9,315 nucleotides of DNA. It comes from Candidatus Sulfotelmatobacter sp. GTDB taxonomy: Bacteria; Acidobacteriota; Terriglobia; Terriglobales; Acidobacteriaceae. Of the stretch, positions 1 to 6,431 are shown piece after piece (position 1 is the stretch's first letter; every line of letters starts with the position of its first letter). The position numbers were made by a program, and so were the translations under genes. A model generated the notes under the pieces. The model searched no databases. It had not been told where the DNA came from and was given only the letters and a program-made list of their open reading frames with translations. The stretch is from the NCBI GenBank assembly GCA_030045935.1, contig JASIEN010000221.1, positions 1 through 9,315 of the forward strand, given 5' to 3'.

Positions 1-2034
1 CTTGCGCCGGCACAGCCGACAATTGCGGTCAAAGCTAACTTTGAAAGTCAGAAGCTCGCAACTCCCGCCGCGCCAGCCGCACGTCACGCGCCGGACATCG
101 ACGACCCGGGATTAAATTCATCTCCAGCAACCAGTGCGATCGGCACAAGGCAATCGGCAGAGGCCGCCGATCCGATCGTCAACGCTGCCGATCCGACCGT
201 CTATGCCCCCAAGCCGTTTCTAGCTCAGTCATTGCCGGCCGCGAGCGCAGCTTCCAATGCAGGCATTTCGAGGAACGCGTCCGGGCAGCTGGCGGCAGAA
301 GTTGCTGCACTGCCGCGAGTCAACACTGAGTCGGTTTCAAGCACCTCCGGTGCAACAACGAACCTGATGAATCCGCCTCGGTCGTCCATCGCCCAAGCGC
401 AAAACGTAGCAGAGAGAGCGTCAGCGGGATCGATTTCGGCTGGCCAACAGAACTCAGGAGTTGGCACAGTTCCTGTTCTCGGATCGATCTTTCGATCCGA
501 AGCAGGAACGACTGGAGAAGTTTCGCCGCATGAAATCACTGCAGCCAGCACTTTGGCAATAGAACTGGACCCCGTTGATACTCCGTGCAGCGCAAATGTG
601 CCCGCGGCGAACAGCACCTCGCCAAATTCTTCGTTGCCAACGGCAGCTCCAAGCGCGGCCGATACTGAGTCCGCACCGATCCTCTCTGATCTGAACCCCG
701 TGTTGATTGCTGTGGCGCAGAAGGGTTTTGATGCGTTCGCGGCGCAAGGGAATCTTGCTGTGGCGATCAATCCACAAGCCTTAGCACAGAACTCTCCGAG
801 CGTTCAGACAAAAGCACCCACGGCTCCAGGCCTTGACCCCACGCCGGCGACGGTCATATCTCCTCCAGTGCAACCAAACTTGCCTGAACCTGCGCCCGTG
901 ACGTCTTTTCCTGCAGTTCTCAGTGAAAAAAACATTGCCGCCTACGGGGCTTCGCCGTTTGGGTTGGCCAATCTGCTTACGTTCCCCAAAGCCCAGGACC
1001 GGCTTGTTTCAGCAAATACCGCCCATGACCCGGGTGGTGCAACCATGCATGCTCCATCTGCTGAGGCAGGCAAAACGCGAGTGGGTCAAGTTTTGGTCAC
1101 CGCATCCGGACCGAGCACCGGACTGGCTTTGTCAAATAAGACCCCGTTCGACGTCTTCTTCTCGAATCCAGAGTCTGACACCGAATCTGCTGCAGCGGTC
1201 CTGCCGAGGATGGTTTTGCCGAGTGCAGGCCCACCAGTTCGCGATTCTCACGCTTCCGCCCTTGTTGTCCCGACGGCAAACTCGCAGCCTGCCGGGGCAC
1301 AGGGCACCCCTCGCACGCAGGCGTCAGCCAGCAATGCCGACTCTCCGACTGCGGCAAACGCAACCAGCTCTCCGGCGGCACAATCGCCATTACGCGATGC
1401 AGATGTGCCCGCCCAGTTACAAGGCGTGGTTACCGAAAACGCAGGGCCACAAGTAGCGGCTGAACCGATGGCATCAGCCACAGCAAATTTTCCGCTGGCC
1501 GCATTTGGGCCTTCGAATACGGAACCAGCAGCCAAGGGTGCAGAATCTCCAGATCAGCCCCCGAGCATCCCGACCACTCAGGTCCCGCCTTCACCGGAAG
1601 TTCAAACGACCGCGGGGCCGGTGCAACTGGCCCAATTGAGCAGCCGGCCGGAACTCGCGGAGATGCGCATCGGCTTGAGCACCACCGCATTTGGCGGCGT
1701 GGAAGTGCGCACCGTGGTCCACGCCAATGACGTGGGTGTGCTGATCGGAAGTGAAAAAGGAGATTTGCGGGGCCTGTTGCAGAACGATTTGCCCGTGATC
1801 GCAAATACGTTGCAGGAGCAGAATCTCCGGCTGCATTCGGTGAACTTCATGCAGGGATTTGCGTTTTCTAATAACGGCGGGTCGCCAGGCAGGGACCAGT
1901 CACAACAACGTTCATTTTATTCCCAGCGTTCAGCCGAGAACCTAAACGCCCCTGACCAAAGCAACGATGGCGACGTGCAGCCGCCGGCGATGGCGTACAG
2001 CACGGTGCCTGGCGCTCTCAGCATTCTGGCTTGA
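1..2034 (+). CDS. fliK: Flagellar hook-length control protein FliK (5'-truncated by window edge)
   Basis: Frame 1 is open from base 1 to the TGA at 2032-2034 (677 residues visible), so the true start lies upstream and the TTG at 232 is only an internal codon. About the first 540 visible residues are low-complexity Ala/Pro/Ser/Thr-rich sequence with no recognisable fold, as expected for the extended ruler part of FliK. From about base 1621 to 1860 (visible residues 541-620) the sequence becomes ordered and matches the FliK C-terminal (Flg_hook) pattern: ELAEMRIGL, then GGVEVRTVVHANDVGVLIG, then LLQNDLPVIANTLQEQNLRL. A Gln/Ser-rich tail follows, as is common in the family. FliK is exported, measures hook length, and acts on FlhB to switch export to filament substrates. 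The switch partner flhB and the hook genes flgD and flgE lie downstream. The N-terminal part is identified only by context and composition; the C-terminal domain is clear. Confidence 0.88.
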   Translation, partial: LAPAQPTIAVKANFESQKLATPAAPAARHAPDIDDPGLNSSPATSAIGTRQSAEAADPIVNAADPTVYAPKPFLAQSLPAASAASNAGISRNASGQLAAEVAALPRVNTESVSSTSGATTNLMNPPRSSIAQAQNVAERASAGSISAGQQNSGVGTVPVLGSIFRSEAGTTGEVSPHEITAASTLAIELDPVDTPCSANVPAANSTSPNSSLPTAAPSAADTESAPILSDLNPVLIAVAQKGFDAFAAQGNLAVAINPQALAQNSPSVQTKAPTAPGLDPTPATVISPPVQPNLPEPAPVTSFPAVLSEKNIAAYGASPFGLANLLTFPKAQDRLVSANTAHDPGGATMHAPSAEAGKTRVGQVLVTASGPSTGLALSNKTPFDVFFSNPESDTESAAAVLPRMVLPSAGPPVRDSHASALVVPTANSQPAGAQGTPRTQASASNADSPTAANATSSPAAQSPLRDADVPAQLQGVVTENAGPQVAAEPMASATANFPLAAFGPSNTEPAAKGAESPDQPPSIPTTQVPPSPEVQTTAGPVQLAQLSSRPELAEMRIGLSTTAFGGVEVRTVVHANDVGVLIGSEKGDLRGLLQNDLPVIANTLQEQNLRLHSVNFMQGFAFSNNGGSPGRDQSQQRSFYSQRSAENLNAPDQSNDGDVQPPAMAYSTVPGALSILA
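166..201 (+). repeat. Short direct repeat inside fliK, period 21 bp
   Basis: A 15-bp unit GCCGATCCGATCGTC (166-180) recurs at 187-201 with one mismatch. The period is 21 bp, i.e. seven codons, so it duplicates an Ala-Asp-Pro-x-Val type peptide (AADPIVN then AADPTVY) in the low-complexity ruler region. It is in frame and probably reflects how this region grows or shrinks. Confidence 0.6.
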
Positions 2035-2049
2035 AGGAGAAGATCGACG

Positions 2050-2562
2050 ATGAGCACAAGTCCAATTACTCCCGCACCAACGAGCGGCACCACCAGTTCC
2101 AGCAGCAGCGGTGTGCCCAACGCACAGTCGTTGAACAACATGTTTCTGCAATTGCTGATCGCACAACTGCAGAACCAGGACCCCACTGACCCTGTCGATC
2201 CATCAACCTTTGTCGGACAACTGGCGCAGTTCAGCGAACTGAGCGAAGTGACGTCCATTTATCAGTTGCTGACGCAGGTAATCCCTCCGGAGGGCAGTTC
2301 CAGTTCGGGCTCCTCGAGTTCGACCAGCGGCTCCGGCTCGAGCGGAACCACATCGCCAACCAGCAGTACCGCCAATGGGAATGCGCTCAACGGGAGTGCG
2401 TCCAATGCAGCCAGTCTGTTGTCGCCTTCTCGGTTGGCGCCGTCTGCCCCTGCACCCTCACCAGCACCGGTTGGTATGGCTGCTGGCACACAGGCGCTTT
2501 CACCAAACTTTGTATCGCCGTCTCTATCGGCCATCACCAGCAAAATTCAAGGAGCGTTCTAA
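2050..2562 (+). CDS. flgD: Flagellar hook assembly scaffold protein FlgD (short form)
   Basis: 170 residues. FlgD forms the cap under which hook subunits polymerise and is shed when the hook is complete. The N-terminal FlgD domain is clear at about residues 26-77: NMFLQLLIAQLQNQDP followed by LAQFSELSEV, the usual family core. After residue 80 the protein turns into a Ser/Gly-rich stretch (about 82-115) and then an Ala/Pro/Ser-rich tail. I see nothing like the Ig-like/Tudor-like C-terminal part of enterobacterial FlgD (about 230 residues). The ATG at 2050 is preceded by AAGGAGA (2034-2040), which overlaps the fliK stop; spacing is about 10 nt. The stop TAA (2560-2562) lies 1 nt before the flgE ATG, so translation is probably coupled in both directions. 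The family call is secure; whether the missing C-terminal domain is functionally replaced is unknown. Confidence 0.93.
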   Translation: MSTSPITPAPTSGTTSSSSSGVPNAQSLNNMFLQLLIAQLQNQDPTDPVDPSTFVGQLAQFSELSEVTSIYQLLTQVIPPEGSSSSGSSSSTSGSGSSGTTSPTSSTANGNALNGSASNAASLLSPSRLAPSAPAPSPAPVGMAAGTQALSPNFVSPSLSAITSKIQGAF

Positions 2563-2563
2563 C

Positions 2564-4087
2564 ATGCCTGATTTTTCCATTCCGCTTTCCGGGCTGACCG
2601 CCGAGTCCACCGCGCTGTCGGCAATCGCCAATAACCTTGCCAACCAGAACACCACCGGCTACAAGGACACAAGCGTGCTGTTCAGCGACCTCTTCTATCA
2701 GAGCTTGGGCACGACCGGCTCCGGCGATCCAATCCAGGAGGGCGCCGGTGTACAGATCAGCGAGATGCCATCCTTATTTACGCAGGGCAGTATCAGCTCC
2801 ACGGGTGTGCCGACGGATGTGGCGATCCAAGGTACAGGATTCTTTGCCGTGCAGGATCCGAGCGGGGTGGTTGAGTACACCCGCGCGGGCGACTTTTCCA
2901 TCAACAACAACAACTATCTGGTCACCGCCAATGGACAGCAGGTTCTCGGTTACCCCGCGGTGAATGGCGTCGTCAATACCGGGGCTGGTATCTCGCCCAT
3001 CCAGCTCGGCGCGGGAACGATCAGCCCGCCGGCGGCGACCGCCAACGTCGAACTGACATCGAACCTTGACGCTACCGCCGGGGTGGGATCGGTTTACTCG
3101 ACTCCGGTCACGATCTACGATTCGCTCGGCGGCACGCACACGCTAACGTTCACGTTTACCAATACCGGCCCCAACACATGGAGCTATAACCTCAGCATAC
3201 CGCCCACAGATTTGAACGCAGTGAACGGAGTTGCTCAAACCGGAGTGCTCTCCACGGGAACGTTGACATTCAACGGAAATGGAACCTTGATCGGCGACAG
3301 TGGCGGCGCGGGCACTCCAGTCGCTGGCGCCAACAATGTGGGGAACGGCACCGTTACTGGTCTGGCCGCAACCGGCGCGACGGTTGCGCAGACCGTCACT
3401 CTGACCGCCACCAGTGCGACTACGTTTTCAGTTGTGGGATCAGTCTCGGGCAATCTGGGAACGGCCACGGTCGGAACGCCGTTTACATCGCCGCAACTCG
3501 ATTTCACGATCAACGCGGGTTCGACCGCATTTGCCGCTGCTGACTCCTTCACCATACCGACGACCCCGGTGACACTCGCCAACGTAACAAAGATTCCGAT
3601 CGATGGCTTTGTCGACGGTGCCTCGGACCAAACTTTCAATTGGAACCTGCTGAGTGGAACCACGCCTACGATTACACAAGTGGCGGCTCCGAGCAGCACC
3701 TCTGCAACCAATCAGGATGGCAATAGCAGCGGCTCGCTGGTGAATTTCACCATCGGCTCCGATGGAACCATCACCGGTTCATTCAGCAACGGAAACACGC
3801 AGGCGCTCGGCCAACTGGCGCTGGCGAACTTTGCCAACGAGAACGGACTTCAGCTTGACGGCAGTACGGACTTTACACCTACCCTGGCTTCCGGCCCGGC
3901 GGTTGTGGGCGTGCCTGGCGCGGGCGGTTTGGGAACAATTGCCGGCGGTTCGCTCGAGTTGTCCAACGTGGATATAGCGACCGAGTTTGCCAACCTGATC
4001 GTCGCACAGCGCGGCTTCGAGGCCGACGCCAAAGCAGTGACGACCTTTGACCAGATTACGCAGGACACAATCGCATTGAAGCAGTAG
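2564..4087 (+). CDS. flgE: Flagellar hook protein FlgE
   Basis: 507 residues, the building block of the extracellular hook. The N-terminal rod/hook motif is plain at residues 8-34 (LSGLTAESTALSAIANNLAN, then TTGYK). The C-terminal helical motif is at about 462-507 (GSLELSNVDIATEFANLIVA, then QRGFEADAK). These two ends form the coiled-coil core; the middle is a Thr/Gly/Ser-rich, beta-type variable region. The start ATG at 2564 is chosen because AAGGAG (2549-2554, inside the end of flgD) sits 9 nt before it and because the family motif begins about seven residues in. The same frame stays open back to 2375, but that part overlaps flgD and looks non-coding. Residues about 260-331 form an extra beta-rich segment discussed under findings. 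The protein is longer than enterobacterial FlgE (about 400 residues), within the known range for hook proteins with D2 insertions. Confidence 0.95.
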   Translation: MPDFSIPLSGLTAESTALSAIANNLANQNTTGYKDTSVLFSDLFYQSLGTTGSGDPIQEGAGVQISEMPSLFTQGSISSTGVPTDVAIQGTGFFAVQDPSGVVEYTRAGDFSINNNNYLVTANGQQVLGYPAVNGVVNTGAGISPIQLGAGTISPPAATANVELTSNLDATAGVGSVYSTPVTIYDSLGGTHTLTFTFTNTGPNTWSYNLSIPPTDLNAVNGVAQTGVLSTGTLTFNGNGTLIGDSGGAGTPVAGANNVGNGTVTGLAATGATVAQTVTLTATSATTFSVVGSVSGNLGTATVGTPFTSPQLDFTINAGSTAFAAADSFTIPTTPVTLANVTKIPIDGFVDGASDQTFNWNLLSGTTPTITQVAAPSSTSATNQDGNSSGSLVNFTIGSDGTITGSFSNGNTQALGQLALANFANENGLQLDGSTDFTPTLASGPAVVGVPGAGGLGTIAGGSLELSNVDIATEFANLIVAQRGFEADAKAVTTFDQITQDTIALKQ

Positions 4088-4394
4088 CAATCAGCATGTA
4101 GCACTGGGCGAAGGGGGCGACGCCGGAACTTGATTCCTGGAACACCCGGCTTCGAACACTTACCCGCATCCCGTATAGCGCAAGTGGTCGAAGAAAAACT
4201 CTCATGCGCCAGCAAATTCTAATGAGGATTCTCTTGCGGTTTGTCAAACTGTCTTAGAGAATCCTCGCCAACCTCCACTCGATAAGGGAGAACCTTGGAC
4301 GGAGTATTGAGTTGCAAGGCAATTAGGAAATTCCCTCGACCCTCCCCTTCGTGCCCGCCTTCGGACTTTGGCTTGCTTTTTCCTCCTGCACTCC
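4088..4394 (+). other. Intergenic gap flgE-fliL (about 307 bp)
   Basis: This is the longest stretch without a recognisable gene. It holds a perfect 11-bp inverted repeat (4224-4266) and a possible 35-codon ORF starting TTG at 4295 behind an AAGGGAG SD-like sequence, with its stop overlapping the fliL start. In other bacteria this interval often carries flbD, motA and motB; I see no trace of them here. No convincing sigma-70, sigma-28 or sigma-54 promoter could be assigned by eye. A break between a hook transcription unit and a fliL-export-gate unit would fit here, but that is inference from the gap and hairpin alone. Confidence 0.6.
4224..4266. repeat. Perfect 11-bp inverted repeat with 21-nt loop
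   Basis: The left arm GAGGATTCTCT (4224-4234) is the exact reverse complement of the right arm AGAGAATCCTC (4256-4266). The 21-nt spacer contains a smaller nested dyad, GTTTG-T-CAAAC. No T-run follows the right arm, so a classical intrinsic terminator is not supported. An RNA hairpin affecting mRNA ends or stability, or a protein-binding dyad, are alternatives. It lies about 137 bp after flgE and 128 bp before fliL. Confidence 0.65.
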
Positions 4395-4850
4395 ATGGCT
4401 GATTCCGAGGTCACGGAAACCAAAGCTGCGACCATGCGTCGCAGGTGGACGACGCTGTCGGCACTGGTGGTCGTGTTGCTGGTGGTTGGAGGATGGCTTC
4501 TCAGCCAGCGACAAAAAGGCAATGCAAGCCCAGACGACGAGAACCAGGTGAAAAGCACTGTGCACCTGGAAACCTTTGTTGTGAACTTGTCGGACCACGA
4601 ACAGAGATCCTATCTGCGGGTGGGGATTGACTTGGGATTGGGGCGGCAGCTAGGCAAAGGAGAGAGCGCACCTGTGGCGCTGGTGCGCGACACAATTCTT
4701 GGCGTGCTGGCGCAGTGCCGCGCCGAGGAGCTGTTGACGCCACCGGGAAAGGACAAGTTGAAACAGGATCTATTGCGCGCGCTGCAGGGAAGGGCGCCCA
4801 CGCTGGATGTGCAAGAAGTGTACTTCAACGAGTTTCTGATCCAGCGCTGA
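4395..4850 (+). CDS. fliL: Flagellar basal body-associated protein FliL
   Basis: 151 residues from the ATG at 4395. FliL is a single-pass inner-membrane protein whose periplasmic domain surrounds and stabilises the MotAB stators. The sequence shows a short charged N-terminus with RRR (15-17), a transmembrane helix at about 18-36 (Leu/Val-rich), then the FliL domain: LETFVVNL, YLRVGIDLGL, VRDTILGVLAQ, AEELLTPPGKDKLKQDLL and, at the end, VYFNEFLIQ. Length and layout are typical. The frame can be extended to a TTG at 4368, but neither start has a purine-rich SD; ATG 4395 is preferred because an upstream small ORF ends across it (ATGGCTGA), which would allow coupled re-initiation. An internal ATG at 4434 would shorten the cytoplasmic part but keep the membrane helix. 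fliN follows after 31 bp. The family call is firm; the start is less certain. Confidence 0.9.
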   Translation: MADSEVTETKAATMRRRWTTLSALVVVLLVVGGWLLSQRQKGNASPDDENQVKSTVHLETFVVNLSDHEQRSYLRVGIDLGLGRQLGKGESAPVALVRDTILGVLAQCRAEELLTPPGKDKLKQDLLRALQGRAPTLDVQEVYFNEFLIQR

Positions 4851-4881
4851 GACAAGCGCAGAGGATAAAGGAGAGCAAATC

Positions 4882-5262
4882 GTGACGCAGAACGGCGCGG
4901 CAGCGGTAGCGCCCAAGACGACGGGGCCAGCGGGCCCGGCTGTGGACGCAGCGGCTTCGCCGCCGAGCGCGCCGGCAACGGCTGCGCTGGGACACGCTGG
5001 CGCTGCCGCCAAAGCGCCAGGAGCGAACGAAGATGCGCGCTGGAGGCCAGTGTTGGGTCTGCCCTGCTCACTGACCGTGGATTTGCCGGTCCCCGAGTTC
5101 AAGATCTGCGATCTGCTGAAGCTGCGGACGGGTTCGCTGGTGGACGCACGCTGGCACATGGGCCACGACCTTCCGCTGCGCCTGAATGGCACGCTGATCG
5201 GCTGGAGCAAGATCGAGGTCGTGAACAACCGGTTGGCGGTGCGGCTGACAGAATTGGCCTGA
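4882..5262 (+). CDS. fliN: Flagellar motor switch protein FliN
   Basis: 126 residues. FliN forms the lower part of the C-ring, is part of the direction switch, and docks the export ATPase complex (FliH). Residues 1-50 are a flexible Ala/Pro/Gly-rich leader. Residues about 57-126 form a SpoA (surface presentation of antigens) domain with the usual order: PCSLTVDLPVPEFKICDLL, TGSLVDA, LPLRLNGTLIGWSKIEVV, and a final RLAVRLTEL strand. One SpoA domain and the small size fit FliN rather than FliM, which would have an extra roughly 200-residue CheC-like middle domain. The start is GTG at 4882, with a strong AAGGAG (4868-4873) 8 nt upstream; no ATG start fits. It sits between fliL and fliO, the usual neighbourhood, but fliM is not next to it. 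Confidence 0.88.
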   Translation: MTQNGAAAVAPKTTGPAGPAVDAAASPPSAPATAALGHAGAAAKAPGANEDARWRPVLGLPCSLTVDLPVPEFKICDLLKLRTGSLVDARWHMGHDLPLRLNGTLIGWSKIEVVNNRLAVRLTELA

Positions 5263-5290
5263 GAACAAGCAAGCACGCCGAATTTCAAGG

Positions 5291-5650
5291 ATGAAGAAGA
5301 CTCTTTGGATCAGGACACGGTTCCATCCAATGGATTTCGCGAACGCCATGTTCCCCGTCCGTAGAAACCGGCTCAAGTCGACGATCGCAGCGATATGGAA
5401 GCGAGCTTGGCGGCTCGCCCGGCACGAGCCCAAGCGGCTGCGGTTATGCGAAAGCCTGGCACTGGGCGATCGCCGCTTCGTGGCGGTCGTCGAGTTCGAG
5501 GGCGCGCGCTTTCTACTGGGGGGCACGGCCACGTCTCTGGTGCTGCTGTCGCGGTTGGCGGACAACCGGGTGGGGTGCGAAGAGGAAATGAGATTCCCGG
5601 CCAGTGAGGTTGATGAGACCACCAGCCAGTGGCGGGAACAAAGGTGGTGA
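5291..5650 (+). CDS. fliO: Flagellar biosynthesis protein FliO-like, no visible membrane helix
   Basis: 119 residues, placed directly before fliP where fliO belongs. FliO helps assemble the FliP ring of the export gate. Residues about 49-89 match the FliO cytoplasmic domain: RLRLCESLALGDRRFVAVVE followed by GARFLLGGTATSLVLLSRL. Standard FliO begins with a transmembrane helix; here residues 1-48 are basic and amphipathic (many Arg/Lys/Trp) with no hydrophobic span, and the 28 bp between fliN and this start leave no room for one upstream. The ATG at 5291 has AAGG directly against it and no properly spaced SD; ATGs at 5330 and 5348 in the same frame are alternatives. The C-terminus overlaps the possible GTG starts of fliP. 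The FliO identity rests on the short domain plus gene position, so it is good but not absolute. Confidence 0.75.
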   Translation: MKKTLWIRTRFHPMDFANAMFPVRRNRLKSTIAAIWKRAWRLARHEPKRLRLCESLALGDRRFVAVVEFEGARFLLGGTATSLVLLSRLADNRVGCEEEMRFPASEVDETTSQWREQRW

Positions 5651-5658
5651 GCACAGCC

Positions 5659-6423
5659 ATGTTGGCGGAAGGGTTTGCCCGGCGGGAAGCGACGATCCCG
5701 CTCATTTCGTTTCTTCCCACGGGGAACTTGACGCTATCGCTGTGGCGTCCGCATCACAGCTCTTCCGGCCTGCACTGGACGGCGCCGGGCGGGGCGGCGG
5801 GATCGGTGCCATGGAACATCGTGGTGCTGCTGACGCTGCTGACGCTGCTGCCAGCTCTGTTGGTGGCGCTGACTCCGTTCACACGGCTGCTGATTGTCTT
5901 TCACTTTCTGCGGCAGGCGCTGGGAACGCAGACGGCACCCAGCAATCAGACGCTGATCGGGCTGGCGCTGGTGCTCACGTTTTTCTTGATGCAGCCCGTG
6001 GGCAGCGCCATTTATCAGGCGGCAGTGGTTCCTTTTCAGCGCGGCCAGGCCGACATGCTGGCGGCGATCGAACTCGGCGAACCACCCCTGCGTCACTTCA
6101 TGCTCAAGTACGCGCGAGAAAAGGACCTTGCACTATTTCTCGATCTGGCGCAATCGCCGCGCCCGGCGCGCCCTGAGGACGTTCCCATGCGCGTGGTCGT
6201 GCCCGCGTACATCTTGTCAGAGCTGAAAACCGGATTCCAGATCGGGGTGGCTCTGTTTCTACCCTTCTTGGTCATCGATCTCGTCGTGGCCGCCGTGACG
6301 ACCTCGATCGGCATGATGCAGCTGCCGCCCGTGATCATCTCGACTCCCTTGAAGATTCTGCTGTTCGTAATGGTGGACGGGTGGAATTTGCTGGTGGGTT
6401 CGCTGATGAAGAGTTTTGCCTAA
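5659..6423 (+). CDS. fliP: Flagellar export gate protein FliP
   Basis: 254 residues from ATG 5659. FliP forms a pentamer that, with FliQ and FliR, makes the export channel in the inner membrane. Family hallmarks are continuous: LLTLLPALLVALTPFTRLLI (about 58-79), LGTQTAPSNQTLIGLAL, PPLRHFMLKYAREKDLALF, VPAYILSELKTGFQIG (about 181-196), then GWNLLVGSL near the end. Membrane segments lie at about 53-81, 98-113, 193-213 and 230-250. I choose ATG 5659 because GGTGAG (5646-5651) is 7 nt upstream and it begins 8 nt after the fliO stop; GTGs at 5629, 5644 and 5647 in the same frame are possible and would overlap fliO. The N-terminus lacks the obvious signal peptide known from enterobacterial FliP. 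The fliP stop TAA is part of the fliQ SD sequence. Confidence 0.95.
   Translation: MLAEGFARREATIPLISFLPTGNLTLSLWRPHHSSSGLHWTAPGGAAGSVPWNIVVLLTLLTLLPALLVALTPFTRLLIVFHFLRQALGTQTAPSNQTLIGLALVLTFFLMQPVGSAIYQAAVVPFQRGQADMLAAIELGEPPLRHFMLKYAREKDLALFLDLAQSPRPARPEDVPMRVVVPAYILSELKTGFQIGVALFLPFLVIDLVVAAVTTSIGMMQLPPVIISTPLKILLFVMVDGWNLLVGSLMKSFA
5827..5853 (+). repeat. 9-bp tandem repeat inside fliP
   Basis: CTGCTGACG occurs twice in tandem (5827-5835, 5836-5844) and a third, altered copy CTGCTGCCA follows (5845-5853). It encodes Leu-Leu-Thr, Leu-Leu-Thr, Leu-Leu-Pro within the first membrane segment. It is in frame, so slippage by one unit would change the helix length by three residues. Confidence 0.6.
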
Positions 6424-6430
6424 GGAGGCT
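6421..6430 (+). promoter_or_regulatory. Strong, closely spaced ribosome binding site of fliQ
   Basis: TAAGGAGGCT contains the full AGGAGG core (6423-6428) and overlaps the fliP stop codon TAA (6421-6423). Only 3 nt separate the core from the fliQ ATG at 6432, closer than usual. The alignment of the FliQ N-terminus supports this ATG, so the short spacing appears real and suggests termination-reinitiation coupling from fliP to fliQ. Confidence 0.75.
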
Positions 6431-6431
6431 A

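Noticed and set aside
232..234. TTG 232 as the start of fliK
   Set aside because: The same frame is open to base 1 with similar low-complexity composition, and no SD precedes this TTG. The gene is most likely cut by the window edge.
2375..2563. N-terminal extension of flgE
   Set aside because: The frame is open upstream, but it lies inside flgD, its translation is Arg/Leu/Pro-rich shadow sequence, and both the SD and the family motif point to ATG 2564.
4278..4285. Sigma-28-like -10 box (CTCGATAA) in the flgE-fliL gap
   Set aside because: It matches six of eight positions of GCCGATAA, but no TAAA-type -35 box is found at the proper distance; that position falls in the inverted repeat arm.
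4362..4377. Sigma-54-like -24/-12 element (GG-N10-GC) upstream of fliL
   Set aside because: GG 4363-4364 and GC 4375-4376 have the right spacing and TTGCT matches, but the -24 half (CGGACTT) is poor and the transcript would start only about 7 nt before the ATG. Not strong enough to annotate.
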